Source: DASYAN01 sp036501345
GTDB lineage: Bacteria; Chloroflexota; Ktedonobacteria; Ktedonobacterales; Ktedonobacteraceae
Length of the DNA: 29,173 nucleotides
Direction: 5' to 3'
Assembly (NCBI GenBank): GCA_036501345.1
Contig: DASYAN010000114.1
Coordinates: forward strand, 1-29,173
Shown: positions 15,365-22,955 of the stretch, piece after piece
Numbering within the stretch: position 1 is the first letter of the stretch
Layout: the number at the start of each line of letters is the position of its first letter
Position numbers and translations under genes: made by a program
The notes under the pieces: model-generated
Database searches by the model: none
What the model saw: the letters and a program-made list of their open reading frames with translations, nothing else
Told to the model about the DNA's origin: nothing

Positions 15365-17356
15365 ATGCCAGCATTTAAAGTAGAGGCCCCCTTTGAACCT
15401 ACTGGAGATCAGCCACAAGCTATTGCTCAGCTCGTAGAGAGCATTCATAGCGGTAATAAATGTCAAACACTCTTAGGTGTGACCGGAAGTGGTAAAACGT
15501 ACACCGTCGCAAAAATCGTTGAGCAGGTACAGCGGCCCACACTCGTTCTGGCCCCAAATAAGACGTTGGCGGCCCAGCTCTACAGCGAGTACAAAGAATT
15601 TTTTCCTAATAATGCTGTTGAATATTTTGTCTCATACTACGACTATTATCAGCCAGAGGCCTATATTGCACGTACAGATACCTATGTGGAAAAAGAGAGC
15701 ATGATCAATGAAGAGATTGAGAAATTGCGTCTCTCCACCACGCGTAGCCTCTTCGAGCGACGTGATGTGCTGATCGTTGCCTCCGTCTCCTGCATCTATG
15801 GCCTGGGGAGTCCTGAAGAATATGGGGAGGTTGTGCTCGTCCTCAAAGTGGGAGAAGAACGACGTCGAGACAAAATATTACGTCACCTGACAGATATTCA
15901 GTATGAGCGCAACGACACCAACTTTATCCGAGGTCGTTTTCGTGTACGTGGCGATGTCTTAGAGATTTTTCCAGCATATGAGGACGTAGCCGTACGCATT
16001 GAGTTCTTTGGCGATGAAATTGAGCGCATGACCGATATTGATCCGTTGACAGGCGAGGTCCTGGGCAAGCGTCAGCGCCTGGATATCTATCCTGCCAAAC
16101 ACTGGGTTACTACCCGCGAACGCCTGAATAATTCCATGAAACTGATTGAGCAAGAGCTAGAAGGACGCTTGGCAGCACTTGAGGCCGAGGGAAAACTGCT
16201 TGAAGCAGCACGCCTTAAGCAGCGCACTAACTTCGACATCGAGATGTTACGCGAGACAGGTTTCTGTTCGGGCGTTGAGAACTACTCACGACATCTAGCC
16301 GGTCGAGGGGCGGGAGAACAGCCCTGGACGCTGCTTGACTACATGCCTGAGGATGCCCTCTTGGTCGTAGACGAATCGCACGTCGCCCTTCCACAGGTGC
16401 GTGGTATGTTTGCTGGTGATCGCTCACGCAAGCAAGTACTCGTTGATTACGGTTTCCGCCTTCCTTCGGCGATGGATAACCGTCCACTGACCTTTACCGA
16501 ATTTGAGAGCGAGATCAACCAGATCTTATGTGTCTCGGCTACACCTGGCCCATACGAATACGAACATAGTGAAGCGATCGTCGAGCAGCTCATTCGTCCA
16601 ACTGGACTAATTGATCCCGAAATCAGTGTACGACCAACCAGGGGGCAGATCGATGATCTCTTAGCCGAAATTCGCCAACGTGTCTCTAAAGGGCAACGTG
16701 TACTGGTAACGACGCTTACCAAGAAGATGGCCGAAGATCTCGCAGACTACTTGCAAGAACTGAGTGTAAAAGTGCATTATCTGCACTCCGAGATTGATAC
16801 TATCGAGCGTGTGGAGATCCTACGTGATTTGCGCCTGGGTGTCTATGACGTTGTTGTTGGTATCAACCTGTTGCGTGAGGGACTAGATCTGCCAGAGGTG
16901 TCACTTGTTGCGATCCTGGATGCAGATAAAGAGGGCTTCTTACGCTCGGAAGGATCACTGATCCAGATGATTGGCCGAGCTGCTCGCCACGTTGAGGGAA
17001 GTGTTATCATGTATGCAGATAGGACTACAAAATCGATGCAACGTGCAATCGACGAGACCAATCGCCGCCGTCAGCTTCAGATGACCTATAACGAAAAACA
17101 CCATATCACGCCGCGAGGTATTCACAAGGAAGTCAAGACGCTCTCAGAACGTATTAAGGCAATGAGTGGAGCAACTACTGAGACTACTGACGGGAAGGCA
17201 ATAGCCACACTGGCAGGTATTCCCAAAGAGGATGCACTCCGTCTGATCAAAGATCTGGAGTCACAGATGCGAGCGGCAGCCAAACAACTGGAGTTTGAGA
17301 AAGCAGGCCAATTGCGCGACCAGATCATTGAGATCCGGCGACAAATGATCGAGTAA
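15365..17356 (+). CDS. uvrB: Excinuclease ABC subunit B
   Basis: 663 residues, full-length UvrB. It is the helicase-like subunit of nucleotide excision repair: it is loaded by UvrA at a lesion, verifies the damage and recruits UvrC. Seen in order: FEPTGDQPQAIAQL, Walker A GVTGSGKT, the beta-hairpin YYDYYQPEAYI that wedges between strands, the Walker B-type DESH, the helicase motifs in INLLREGLDLPEVSLVAILD and IGRAARH, and a C-terminal UVR motif (EFEKAGQLRDQIIEIR). The start at 15365 follows CGGAG by 7 bases and matches the family N-terminus; the frame runs open to a TTG at 15257. SOS-controlled by the box at 15212. uvrA and uvrC are not in the window. Confidence 0.97.
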   Translation: MPAFKVEAPFEPTGDQPQAIAQLVESIHSGNKCQTLLGVTGSGKTYTVAKIVEQVQRPTLVLAPNKTLAAQLYSEYKEFFPNNAVEYFVSYYDYYQPEAYIARTDTYVEKESMINEEIEKLRLSTTRSLFERRDVLIVASVSCIYGLGSPEEYGEVVLVLKVGEERRRDKILRHLTDIQYERNDTNFIRGRFRVRGDVLEIFPAYEDVAVRIEFFGDEIERMTDIDPLTGEVLGKRQRLDIYPAKHWVTTRERLNNSMKLIEQELEGRLAALEAEGKLLEAARLKQRTNFDIEMLRETGFCSGVENYSRHLAGRGAGEQPWTLLDYMPEDALLVVDESHVALPQVRGMFAGDRSRKQVLVDYGFRLPSAMDNRPLTFTEFESEINQILCVSATPGPYEYEHSEAIVEQLIRPTGLIDPEISVRPTRGQIDDLLAEIRQRVSKGQRVLVTTLTKKMAEDLADYLQELSVKVHYLHSEIDTIERVEILRDLRLGVYDVVVGINLLREGLDLPEVSLVAILDADKEGFLRSEGSLIQMIGRAARHVEGSVIMYADRTTKSMQRAIDETNRRRQLQMTYNEKHHITPRGIHKEVKTLSERIKAMSGATTETTDGKAIATLAGIPKEDALRLIKDLESQMRAAAKQLEFEKAGQLRDQIIEIRRQMIE

Positions 17357-17411
17357 AATTAAGTTCAGTTATTTTGAAGAGCCACACATATAATTTATCG
17401 ATAGTGGAGTT

Positions 17412-17449
17412 ACAGCAAGCGCGATACCTTTAGGTGTCGTGCTTGCTGT
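17412..17449 (+). terminator. Terminator-like hairpin after uvrB
   Basis: ACAGCAAGCGCGATACC and GGTGTCGTGCTTGCTGT pair along nearly their full length (~15 bp) around a TTTA loop, 55 bases after the stop. There is no T-run, so termination may be factor-assisted. Confidence 0.55.
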
Positions 17450-17569
17450 AATCACATGCACTTCTGTGTCTCCATAATAACAGGATCAACTCAGAATCTA
17501 CTTACGCTCAGCTGTGCTTAGCTCTTCAACAGACAGAGGTTATGTTATTGCAGTGCTTGCTAGTTCGCT

Positions 17570-17675
17570 ATTAGGTAGATATAGGACTACCCATTAGATA
17601 GATTGTTAGCTGGAGATTAGATAGAACCGTGTTTGTCATTAGATACAAATTTCGCTACTTTTGTTGTCATTAGCT
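17570..17675. repeat. Phased ATTAG-type direct repeats upstream of speD
   Basis: ATTAGGTAGATA (17570), ATTAGATAGAT (17593), ATTAGATAGAA (17616) and ATTAGATACAA (17638) begin 23, 23 and 22 bases apart, about two helical turns. A fifth partial copy, GTCATTAGCTTGACAA, starts its ATTAG at 17669. The spacing would put all copies on one face of the DNA. Confidence 0.6.
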
Positions 17676-17699
17676 TGACAACTTAATGTATAATGTCAA
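17665..17699 (+). promoter_or_regulatory. Palindromic promoter-like site before speD
   Basis: TTGTCATTAGCTTGACAA (17665-17682) is an inverted repeat, and TTGACA-N13-TGTCAA overlaps it. A TATAAT sits in the second repeat at about 17690-17695. TTGTCA to TATAAT is 19 bases, so the promoter call is tentative; an operator covering it is likely. Confidence 0.4.
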
Positions 17700-17853
17700 C
17701 CAGTGCGTAAAAATTGAGCGCATGAATATTTTTGGGGAACAGCACGACCACTATGTGTGATCGCTGAGTATGTCAACAATTTTTGCAGGAACAGCACCAC
17801 TATTAGGGGGGTTATAGCCTGCGTAGCCTGAAAGACATTAGGAGGAAAATGTG

Positions 17854-18285
17854 ATGCTTGTCCATCTGATGCTGGAGCTTTACAATATCGAGCGGGAAAT
17901 TCTGAGCAACGAACCACTTGTGTGGAACGTGCTGGACGAGTACCCCTCTCGTATCGGTATGGAGAAGGTCAGTCCCGTTCATCTGTATGATATCGAAACG
18001 TCTAATCCTTTAGACGCTGGCCTGTCGGGTTTTGTGGTAATTGCTCAGAGCCATGTCAGTCTCCATGCTTGGCCCGAATACGGCGAGGTTGACATCGATA
18101 TCTGCTCCTGTAAGGAATTTAGCCAAGAAGATGCTATTGCGTTCGCGAAAGAGATCTTCCTGACGGACGATGTCGAGGCCCATTTCGTTGTGCGTGCAAC
18201 ACGCTCTCTACGCCCGCAAGAGCCCGACCCGGTGCGCTTAGAGCATGCTCTGGCCGCACGTTTAGCTAAAGCAGGGGCACGCTAA
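17854..18285 (+). CDS. speD: S-adenosylmethionine decarboxylase proenzyme
   Basis: Pyruvoyl enzyme that decarboxylates AdoMet to supply the aminopropyl donor for spermidine. It is made as a proenzyme that cleaves itself before a serine. Here the site is AQSHVSLHAWPEYGEVDIDI: the serine is S66 and the residue before it is Gln, where Glu is usual. CSCKEF follows with the conserved catalytic cysteine. GFVVIAQSH is the typical prokaryotic class 1 pattern, and 143 residues is near the usual 120-140. AGGAGG at 17840-17845 fits the ATG at 17854 (8 bases) and also a GTG one codon earlier. No spermidine synthase is adjacent. A long repeat-rich upstream region suggests elaborate control. Confidence 0.9.
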   Translation: MLVHLMLELYNIEREILSNEPLVWNVLDEYPSRIGMEKVSPVHLYDIETSNPLDAGLSGFVVIAQSHVSLHAWPEYGEVDIDICSCKEFSQEDAIAFAKEIFLTDDVEAHFVVRATRSLRPQEPDPVRLEHALAARLAKAGAR

Positions 18286-18288
18286 ATG

Positions 18289-18328
18289 GGTCAGGAACCC
18301 TATAGTGAAGGCTAAAAGCTTATCAGTA
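18289..18328 (+). repeat. IS200/605-like left-end relic
   Basis: GTCAGGAACCCTATAGTGAA followed by GGCTAAAAGCTTATCAGTA matches the minus-strand sequence at 28087-28050 at about 31 of 38 positions, and through it the left end of the IscB element. It starts just after the speD stop. No matching right end is seen downstream. Confidence 0.55.
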
Positions 18329-18337
18329 GATATAACA

Positions 18338-18388
18338 GAACCCGCCATGAGCTATGGAGCAAGAGCTCCAGTAGAGAGGCGGGTTTCT
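18338..18388 (+). terminator. Terminator of speD
   Basis: GAACCCGCC and GGCGGGTTTC close a stem that contains a nested hairpin (GGAGC-AAGA-GCTCC). GTTTCTC follows. Confidence 0.65.
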
Positions 18389-18787
18389 CGCTAGCTTTTT
18401 TCTCTCACCTTCTTTGCTTGCTTCCGGTTTTGAGAAGCTCTGCGTGGAGATATTGATATTCCTTGTCCTTGCAGTTGGAATCAGTTATACTGTAGCAGGC
18501 AGCCTATGGATATTGACGGCATTCTCAGGATGGGTAGCTACTATTTCGGGATATTGCTTATGTGCAAATATGCACACAGTCAAACTCATCAAATAACACT
18601 GCCGTTCAAAACCCCCAACTTATTTCGTTTACTTGATTGAGGAAGGCTCGAATGGGTGACCAATTACGATGTGTTTCTTCGAACAGGGGACACGCACTTT
18701 TTCGGGTCAAGCAATGCCCTCAGAGGAATACAAATACAGGACCCAATCGTGCTACCGATTACCACCTAAAGAAAAGAGGAAGATTTC

Positions 18788-19168
18788 ATGGACAATGGTA
18801 CCGATTCTTCAGTTGCTGCAGCCCTCTCAGCCTTCGCTCTGGGATATTGTATCGTCGCTTTGGCCGTTATAGCTCTTTCGATCTTCATCTTCTGGCGAAT
18901 CTTTAAGAAAACAGGCCAGAATGGAGCAATGAGTCTGATTACATTGATACCTGGTGTTGGTGTACTCGTCGTACTCTGTATCCTGGCCTTTGGCAAATGG
19001 CCCATTGAGACCGAGGTGGAACAGCATCGCATGATGCATGGTGGTGTGCCGCCAACTCCGGCGGCACCTTCTGGCTATTCGGGCTACCCGTCGCAACAGG
19101 GTCAACCACAACCGCCCTATACGCAGTATCCCTCGCCGCCGCAATACCCACCGCAGTACCCTTCTTAG
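18788..19168 (+). CDS. Small two-helix membrane protein with Pro/Tyr-rich tail
   Basis: 126 residues. Two hydrophobic helices (~8-36, containing ALGYCIVALAVIALSIFIFW; ~47-67, containing LITLIPGVGVLVVLCILAFG) are joined by a short basic loop (RIFKKTGQNG). A ~50-residue cytosolic or outer tail of PPTPAAPSGYSGYPSQQGQ and PPQYPPQYPS repeats follows. AGAGGAAG precedes the ATG. It resembles DUF-type small membrane proteins of Ktedonobacteria and Actinobacteria with 'GW.ALIPIYN'-like loops, but I cannot name a family. Proline-rich tails often bind partners or the cell wall. Function unknown. Confidence 0.65.
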   Translation: MDNGTDSSVAAALSAFALGYCIVALAVIALSIFIFWRIFKKTGQNGAMSLITLIPGVGVLVVLCILAFGKWPIETEVEQHRMMHGGVPPTPAAPSGYSGYPSQQGQPQPPYTQYPSPPQYPPQYPS

Positions 19169-19208
19169 CCAATAATCCGGCTCGCTCTATCATTGTACTC
19201 CCTCGGGA

Positions 19209-19262
19209 AGACAAAAAGCTTGTATGCTACTATTGCTGTATCAGCACACAAGCTTTTTGTCT
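19209..19262. terminator. Bidirectional terminator
   Basis: AGACAAAAAGCTTGT pairs perfectly with ACAAGCTTTTTGTCT (15 bp), between the small membrane protein gene (+) and the crcB pair (-). T-runs occur on both strands. Confidence 0.85.
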
Positions 19263-19276
19263 ATTTTCTCTTTACC

Positions 19277-19822
19277 TTAACGAGGAATTCGCGCTTCATC
19301 TTCATCATCAAGTAACAGATCATCTTGCACATCAATATGATCCTGTTGCTTGCCTAGTGAGAGTAAACTAAGCATATTGGACTCTTGGAGTGACGACTTC
19401 ACCACTGCAAACGTTTTCTTGTAATTGATTATCCATTGACCCAGCATATCGCCACACCAAACAGCCAGTATACCAACCGCCAGACTTATGAATAGGTAAG
19501 ACAGAGCAGAGAGCCAGTGTCCCGCAGTTGCCAGTTGCACACCACCTAGGGCAAGGCTGCTAAAAGTCGTATAGGCTCCCAGAAAGCCAACATTAATGAA
19601 TAAGCGACGCGTCGGACCAATTAAAAACGTCTCATCGGCCAGGGTAGTAATAAAGGCCAGCAGCAGAGCACCAGTAATATTAATAAGGAAGATATCGTAA
19701 GGCCAACCTTTACCAAGATGAGCCTGAATCAACTGGCTTAGCCAGTAACGGGTGATCGTTCCACAAAAACCTCCACAAAGAACGGCACACAGTTGTCGAT
19801 TTAATGAAAGCGGGCGAGACAC
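19277..19822 (-). CDS. crcB: Fluoride ion channel CrcB/Fluc, second subunit with acidic tail
   Basis: Fluc subunits form dual-topology dimers that export fluoride. Residues ~5-125 hold four membrane helices with family motifs GGFCGTITRYWLS, FLINITGALLLAF and GFLGAYTTFSSL (the fluoride-path Phe/Thr track). The frame opens earlier, but the start is best placed at GTG 19822: AGGAGGT lies 8 bases upstream, and the GTG shares one base with the TAG of the preceding crcB (TAGTG), a sign of translational coupling. The protein is 181 residues, ~55 longer than usual; the extra cytosolic tail ends in DVQDDLLLDDEDEARIPR, and its function is unknown. Together with its upstream partner it probably makes a heterodimer of opposite topologies. 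Confidence 0.88.
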   Translation of the reverse strand: MSRPLSLNRQLCAVLCGGFCGTITRYWLSQLIQAHLGKGWPYDIFLINITGALLLAFITTLADETFLIGPTRRLFINVGFLGAYTTFSSLALGGVQLATAGHWLSALSYLFISLAVGILAVWCGDMLGQWIINYKKTFAVVKSSLQESNMLSLLSLGKQQDHIDVQDDLLLDDEDEARIPR

Positions 19823-20208
19823 TACAATATACCTCCTAATGCTATACCTAATACGACAGCAAAAAGGCCAAGCATAAAAGTGCTGGCAAAGTAGCAGAGA
19901 CTTTGGGCTGTATTTCCCTTGCGTATCAGCTGTGTGCCCTCCCAACACAAAGTACTGAATGTGGTATACCCACCCAGGAAACCAGTAGCCAGGATTGTCT
20001 GGAGGGCCGGACTAAGGAATTTCTGCGAGGTCAGAGCGAAGAGTAGTCCGATGGCAAATGCACCAGTTACATTAATGAGCAGTGTGCCAAAGGGAATTTG
20101 AGAGCTAACCCGCTTTGCAACAATACGACCAAGGAGATAACGGGCACTAGCCCCTAATGAACCAGCTAACCCGACAAGGATAGTCTGCACAAAAACAGAT
20201 GACTGCAT
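19822..20208 (-). CDS. crcB: Fluoride ion channel CrcB/Fluc, first subunit
   Basis: 128 residues, the usual Fluc length, with four membrane helices. Motifs: GLAGSLGASARYLLGR at the N-terminus, FGTLLINVTGAFAIG in helix 2 with the conserved Asn, and GFLGGYTTFSTL in helix 3 with the Na+ site region and fluoride track. The ATG at 20208 matches the family start; the frame extends upstream through the riboswitch, where it is not coding. First gene of a two-gene operon behind a fluoride riboswitch. The reading frame ends inside the start of its partner (TAGTG). Paired crcB genes typically give a heterodimeric channel. Confidence 0.93.
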   Translation of the reverse strand: MQSSVFVQTILVGLAGSLGASARYLLGRIVAKRVSSQIPFGTLLINVTGAFAIGLLFALTSQKFLSPALQTILATGFLGGYTTFSTLCWEGTQLIRKGNTAQSLCYFASTFMLGLFAVVLGIALGGIL

Positions 20209-20235
20209 AGAGATTTTTACCTCAAAATCACGAAA

Positions 20236-20337
20236 CACAAAAGCTCCTGATAGCAGGCATAACCTGCTATCAGGAGCTATCAGCTTCAATGCGGTTTAGC
20301 CAAGTTGTGTTTTCTTGGCACGGCGAGCCCCATCGCC
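20236..20337 (-). promoter_or_regulatory. Fluoride (crcB) riboswitch with attenuator
   Basis: On the minus strand 20337 begins GGCGATGGGGCTCGCC, the hallmark 5' stem and loop of the fluoride aptamer. The 3' part GCTGATAGCTCC (20285-20273) matches the conserved 'cUGAUgGC' side. GGGGCT in the loop can pair with AGCTCC to make the pseudoknot. AGCTCC is also the first arm of a terminator, AGCTCCTGATAGCAGG with CCTGCTATCAGGAGCT then TTTT (20278-20236). Fluoride binding should hold AGCTCC in the pseudoknot and let transcription proceed into crcB. An extra hairpin (GCCAAG/CTTGGC, ~20319-20297) sits in the aptamer. Confidence 0.88.
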
Positions 20338-20489
20338 ATGTATTCATATAGCTACCTCTACTATACCATAGTACGCTGAGGTATTTCCAGGAGTTTTGTT
20401 GAGATACTTACCCTGCCAGTCGTCCCTTGCTGAAGTCAAGTTTTCCGTTCAGGCTCTTTTCTTATCCTGTTTATCAAATAAATCTCTCT

Positions 20490-22817
20490 TCAGGAATACA
20501 CATTGAACTCGTCGATGGACCACCAACTGTTAGCATTGCCCGTCTGTACTACCTTGATAAAACGTGCTGATTGTGGGGTAAATGAGATCGTTACCAATTG
20601 CCCACTGCCATTACCGCTGGCAATAACATTGCCCCAGTTGGAACCGTTGGGAGAGACAAATACCTGATACCCATGTGGATAATCCGTAGGGTAAGCACTG
20701 GCATCGAGTGTGATCTTGCTAAAACTGCATATAGAGTCCATATCGACCAAGAACCACTGTCCCTTGGTCTGCGGCTCTGCTGTGGACCAGCGTGTATCTG
20801 TATTCCCATCGAGTGCATTCAACGGTACCAGATTCGATGCGAAGGCTGAGGCTGTCCAGCCTGAACGATTGAGTGCACCTGATGCATCATACACATTGAA
20901 CTGGTAAATAGACCACCAGTTGCTAGCATTGGCTGTCAGCACCACCTTGATAAAACGCGCTGATTGCGCAGCGAACGAGATCGTTACGAGTTGCTCAGTG
21001 CCATTGCCACTGACAATAGCGTTGCCCCAGTTGGAACCGTCATTAGAGACAAACACTTGGTACCCACGTGGATAATCCCCGTTGTTGTTAGAACCAGTGT
21101 CTAGCGTGATCTTGCTAAAGCTATGTGGTGAACCCATATCGACCAAGTACCACTGTCCATTGGCCTGTGGCTGTCCGCTGGACCATAATGCAGTCGTATT
21201 CCCATCAAGGGCATCCGACGGTAGATCATTCGGTAAGGAAGCAGAGGCTGTCCAACCTGAACGATTGAGCAGCTCACCGTGTAAATTGGATGATTGGCTT
21301 ACGGTCGGCGTTGGTATAGGTGTTTGAGAGGAAGATGGTACTGTTGGATGCTTGGCGATCAGCACAGTAGGTTCCGCCGTCGGATGAGGGTGAGGTGATG
21401 CCGGTAGATATAAGGGTACAAGGGTGTAGAGGATCAAAGTCCCTATTAAAATAATGATACCAGAGAGCGCAAATGCCAACCAGACTATAGGAGTGAGTGG
21501 CACATCAGGCCGAGAGCGTCTTCCTGCCGGGAAAGATCCAGCATCACTGTCTCTTGCTGATCTCACTGGAGTCTTGCTATCATTGTATCCATTGTCCACA
21601 TGCTTTGTGTGTTCAAGAGGACTCATTGCAAGAGAAACTTCGCTTTCTCTATTCTCAAGCGGTTCTGTGACCGTCGAAACAAGAATGTTGGAAGGCGGAG
21701 CAACCGGAGGGCGGCTACTGAGCACAGATGGTGGTAAGGGCGAGGCTGTTTCGAGAGCTCTCAGAAAATGCGAGATATTGGCATAGCGTTGGGATGGATC
21801 TTTGGCCATGGCTTTGAGCATAACCTCTTCAATTGATCTCGGTAGGTCGGGAACCAAATCAGAGAGTGAGACAAGAAGCTTTGTGTGACGTTTTGCCCAC
21901 ATCGAGGAGAAGCTCCAAATCGCGTAACACACTTTACATTGCCAGCGCTGCTCTCCCCTGCGCGTTTTTCCATACTTGCGGATGTTGCCATTTCTCACCT
22001 TCCCATAATCCGGGCATTGGCTGTTATCACAAAAGCTTCCTGCTTGAATCAGCATTGCCAGATCAATGTCCTTGCTCCCTTTTCTCCCAACGGCTTTTCC
22101 AGGTGCCCCATCAACCGGGATAAAGGAAACAATAGAAGAGAAGGTTTGGGCAGAAAAAAGCACACACCCAGTAATCAATTCGTAGGCAAGGCAAGCCAAC
22201 GCATATTGATCGCTTTTCTCAGTGGTGGTGCCAATAAATTGCTCTGGGGCTAGATAGCTGACAGTTTGCAGATCACACTTCTGGGAGAGTTTCCTTACAT
22301 TGATGAAGTTGGCAAGGCCAAAGTCTGACAAAAGGACCTTACCATTGTCATTAATGAAAATATTTTCTGGTTTGATATTACCATGAAGGATATTATGTTG
22401 ATGAGCAAAGGAGAGCACCTCTCCAACTTGGATGATAATCATCAGTGTTTCTTGCAAATTCAGCCGTTGCGGAGACAGACTATCCAGCCAATAGCGCAGC
22501 GAGCTACTGGCGATATACTTCCTCACGATATATGGCTGCCCTCGCTCTACTCCAAGATCTAGGACAGGAACAACAGAGGAGTGCCTCAACTGTTTGATCT
22601 TTGCACCTTTTTGGAGAAAGGTCTTACTTTGTTGGTCAGAGGAGAAGAATGCGGCCTCGAATAGCTTGAGTACTACTTTCTGTGAATCTTGGCTGAGGTC
22701 ATGAGCTAGATAGACAGACTCGCAAGATTTGCTGGTAATCTGCTCTATCAGAGAGTAGTGGCTGAAACGTTTCTGTATACTTGGATCATGTCTATCCACC
22801 ATTGACATATCAGCCAT
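20490..22817 (-). CDS. Probable pseudokinase with zinc-ribbon insert, membrane helix and two discoidin domains
   Basis: 775 residues. ~18-355 is a kinase fold with K51 (VVLKLFE), DFG (165-167) and YLAPEQ, but no glycine loop (ITSKSCESV) and HGN (145-147) for HRD, so the catalytic Asp is Asn. This predicts a pseudokinase. Between the subdomain-IX helix and the last lobe, ~230-305 hold a foreign 76-residue insert with a zinc ribbon (C263, C268, C294, C297) like the N-terminus of IS1-type transposases. One membrane helix is at ~443-470, then a Pro/Thr stalk, then two F5/8 type C (discoidin) domains (~518-643, ~650-775) beginning NRSGWTASA, normally carbohydrate binding and here outside the cell. 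A scaffold that senses external ligands would fit. An IscB element lies 40 bases upstream. Confidence 0.85.
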   Translation of the reverse strand: MADMSMVDRHDPSIQKRFSHYSLIEQITSKSCESVYLAHDLSQDSQKVVLKLFEAAFFSSDQQSKTFLQKGAKIKQLRHSSVVPVLDLGVERGQPYIVRKYIASSSLRYWLDSLSPQRLNLQETLMIIIQVGEVLSFAHQHNILHGNIKPENIFINDNGKVLLSDFGLANFINVRKLSQKCDLQTVSYLAPEQFIGTTTEKSDQYALACLAYELITGCVLFSAQTFSSIVSFIPVDGAPGKAVGRKGSKDIDLAMLIQAGSFCDNSQCPDYGKVRNGNIRKYGKTRRGEQRWQCKVCYAIWSFSSMWAKRHTKLLVSLSDLVPDLPRSIEEVMLKAMAKDPSQRYANISHFLRALETASPLPPSVLSSRPPVAPPSNILVSTVTEPLENRESEVSLAMSPLEHTKHVDNGYNDSKTPVRSARDSDAGSFPAGRRSRPDVPLTPIVWLAFALSGIIILIGTLILYTLVPLYLPASPHPHPTAEPTVLIAKHPTVPSSSQTPIPTPTVSQSSNLHGELLNRSGWTASASLPNDLPSDALDGNTTALWSSGQPQANGQWYLVDMGSPHSFSKITLDTGSNNNGDYPRGYQVFVSNDGSNWGNAIVSGNGTEQLVTISFAAQSARFIKVVLTANASNWWSIYQFNVYDASGALNRSGWTASAFASNLVPLNALDGNTDTRWSTAEPQTKGQWFLVDMDSICSFSKITLDASAYPTDYPHGYQVFVSPNGSNWGNVIASGNGSGQLVTISFTPQSARFIKVVQTGNANSWWSIDEFNVYS
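21903..22130 (-). mobile_element. Captured transposase N-terminal (zinc-ribbon) segment inside the kinase gene
   Basis: 228 bases, in frame, with no stop. The encoded insert carries QCPDYGKVRNGNIRKYGKTR then GEQRWQCKVC, a pattern typical of IS1/InsA-like transposase N-termini. Removing it joins SAQTFSSI to MWAKRHTKL and restores normal kinase spacing. An imperfect 12-base direct repeat (ATCGAGGAGAAG at 21901, ATAGAAGAGAAG at 22132) flanks it, possibly an old target duplication. Confidence 0.55.
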
Positions 22818-22955
22818 GGTTAATCTACCAACCCTCTTAAACTTTGTTTTGACCAGCTCTTCTCACTACGTCGGACCAGGATGCCCCCGTCTTTGAAGCG
22901 GGGGAGGAATGGGCCTACCTTATCTGGGACTTGGGCCCCGGGCACGTTTCCCACT

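Larger units (their letters stand above)
17357..17850. other. uvrB-speD intergenic region, repeat-rich
   Basis: Holds the uvrB terminator, the phased repeats (17570-17675), palindromes around TTGACA/TGTCAA (17665-17699) and a duplicated 16-18-base element in the speD leader (17736-17754 and 17788-17803). No protein gene is visible. Confidence 0.5.
18286..18787. other. Intergenic: speD terminator and an IS-end relic
   Basis: Holds the relic at 18289-18328 and the terminator at 18338-18388. The rest (18390-18787) includes a short hydrophobic frame at 18414-18596 with no ribosome site, which I do not call. Confidence 0.5.

Noticed and set aside
17677..17695. TTGACA followed by TATAAT as a standard promoter before speD
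   Set aside because: The spacer is only 8 bases, so this pair cannot act as a normal -35/-10; kept only as a palindrome/operator.
18414..18596. 60-residue hydrophobic plus-strand frame
   Set aside because: Could be a small membrane peptide, but lacks a ribosome site and starts on a poor codon.
22884..22904. Right-end hairpin of the IscB element as an ordinary terminator
   Set aside because: It lacks a T-run and matches IS200/605-like end structure, with a degenerate copy at 28925-28992.
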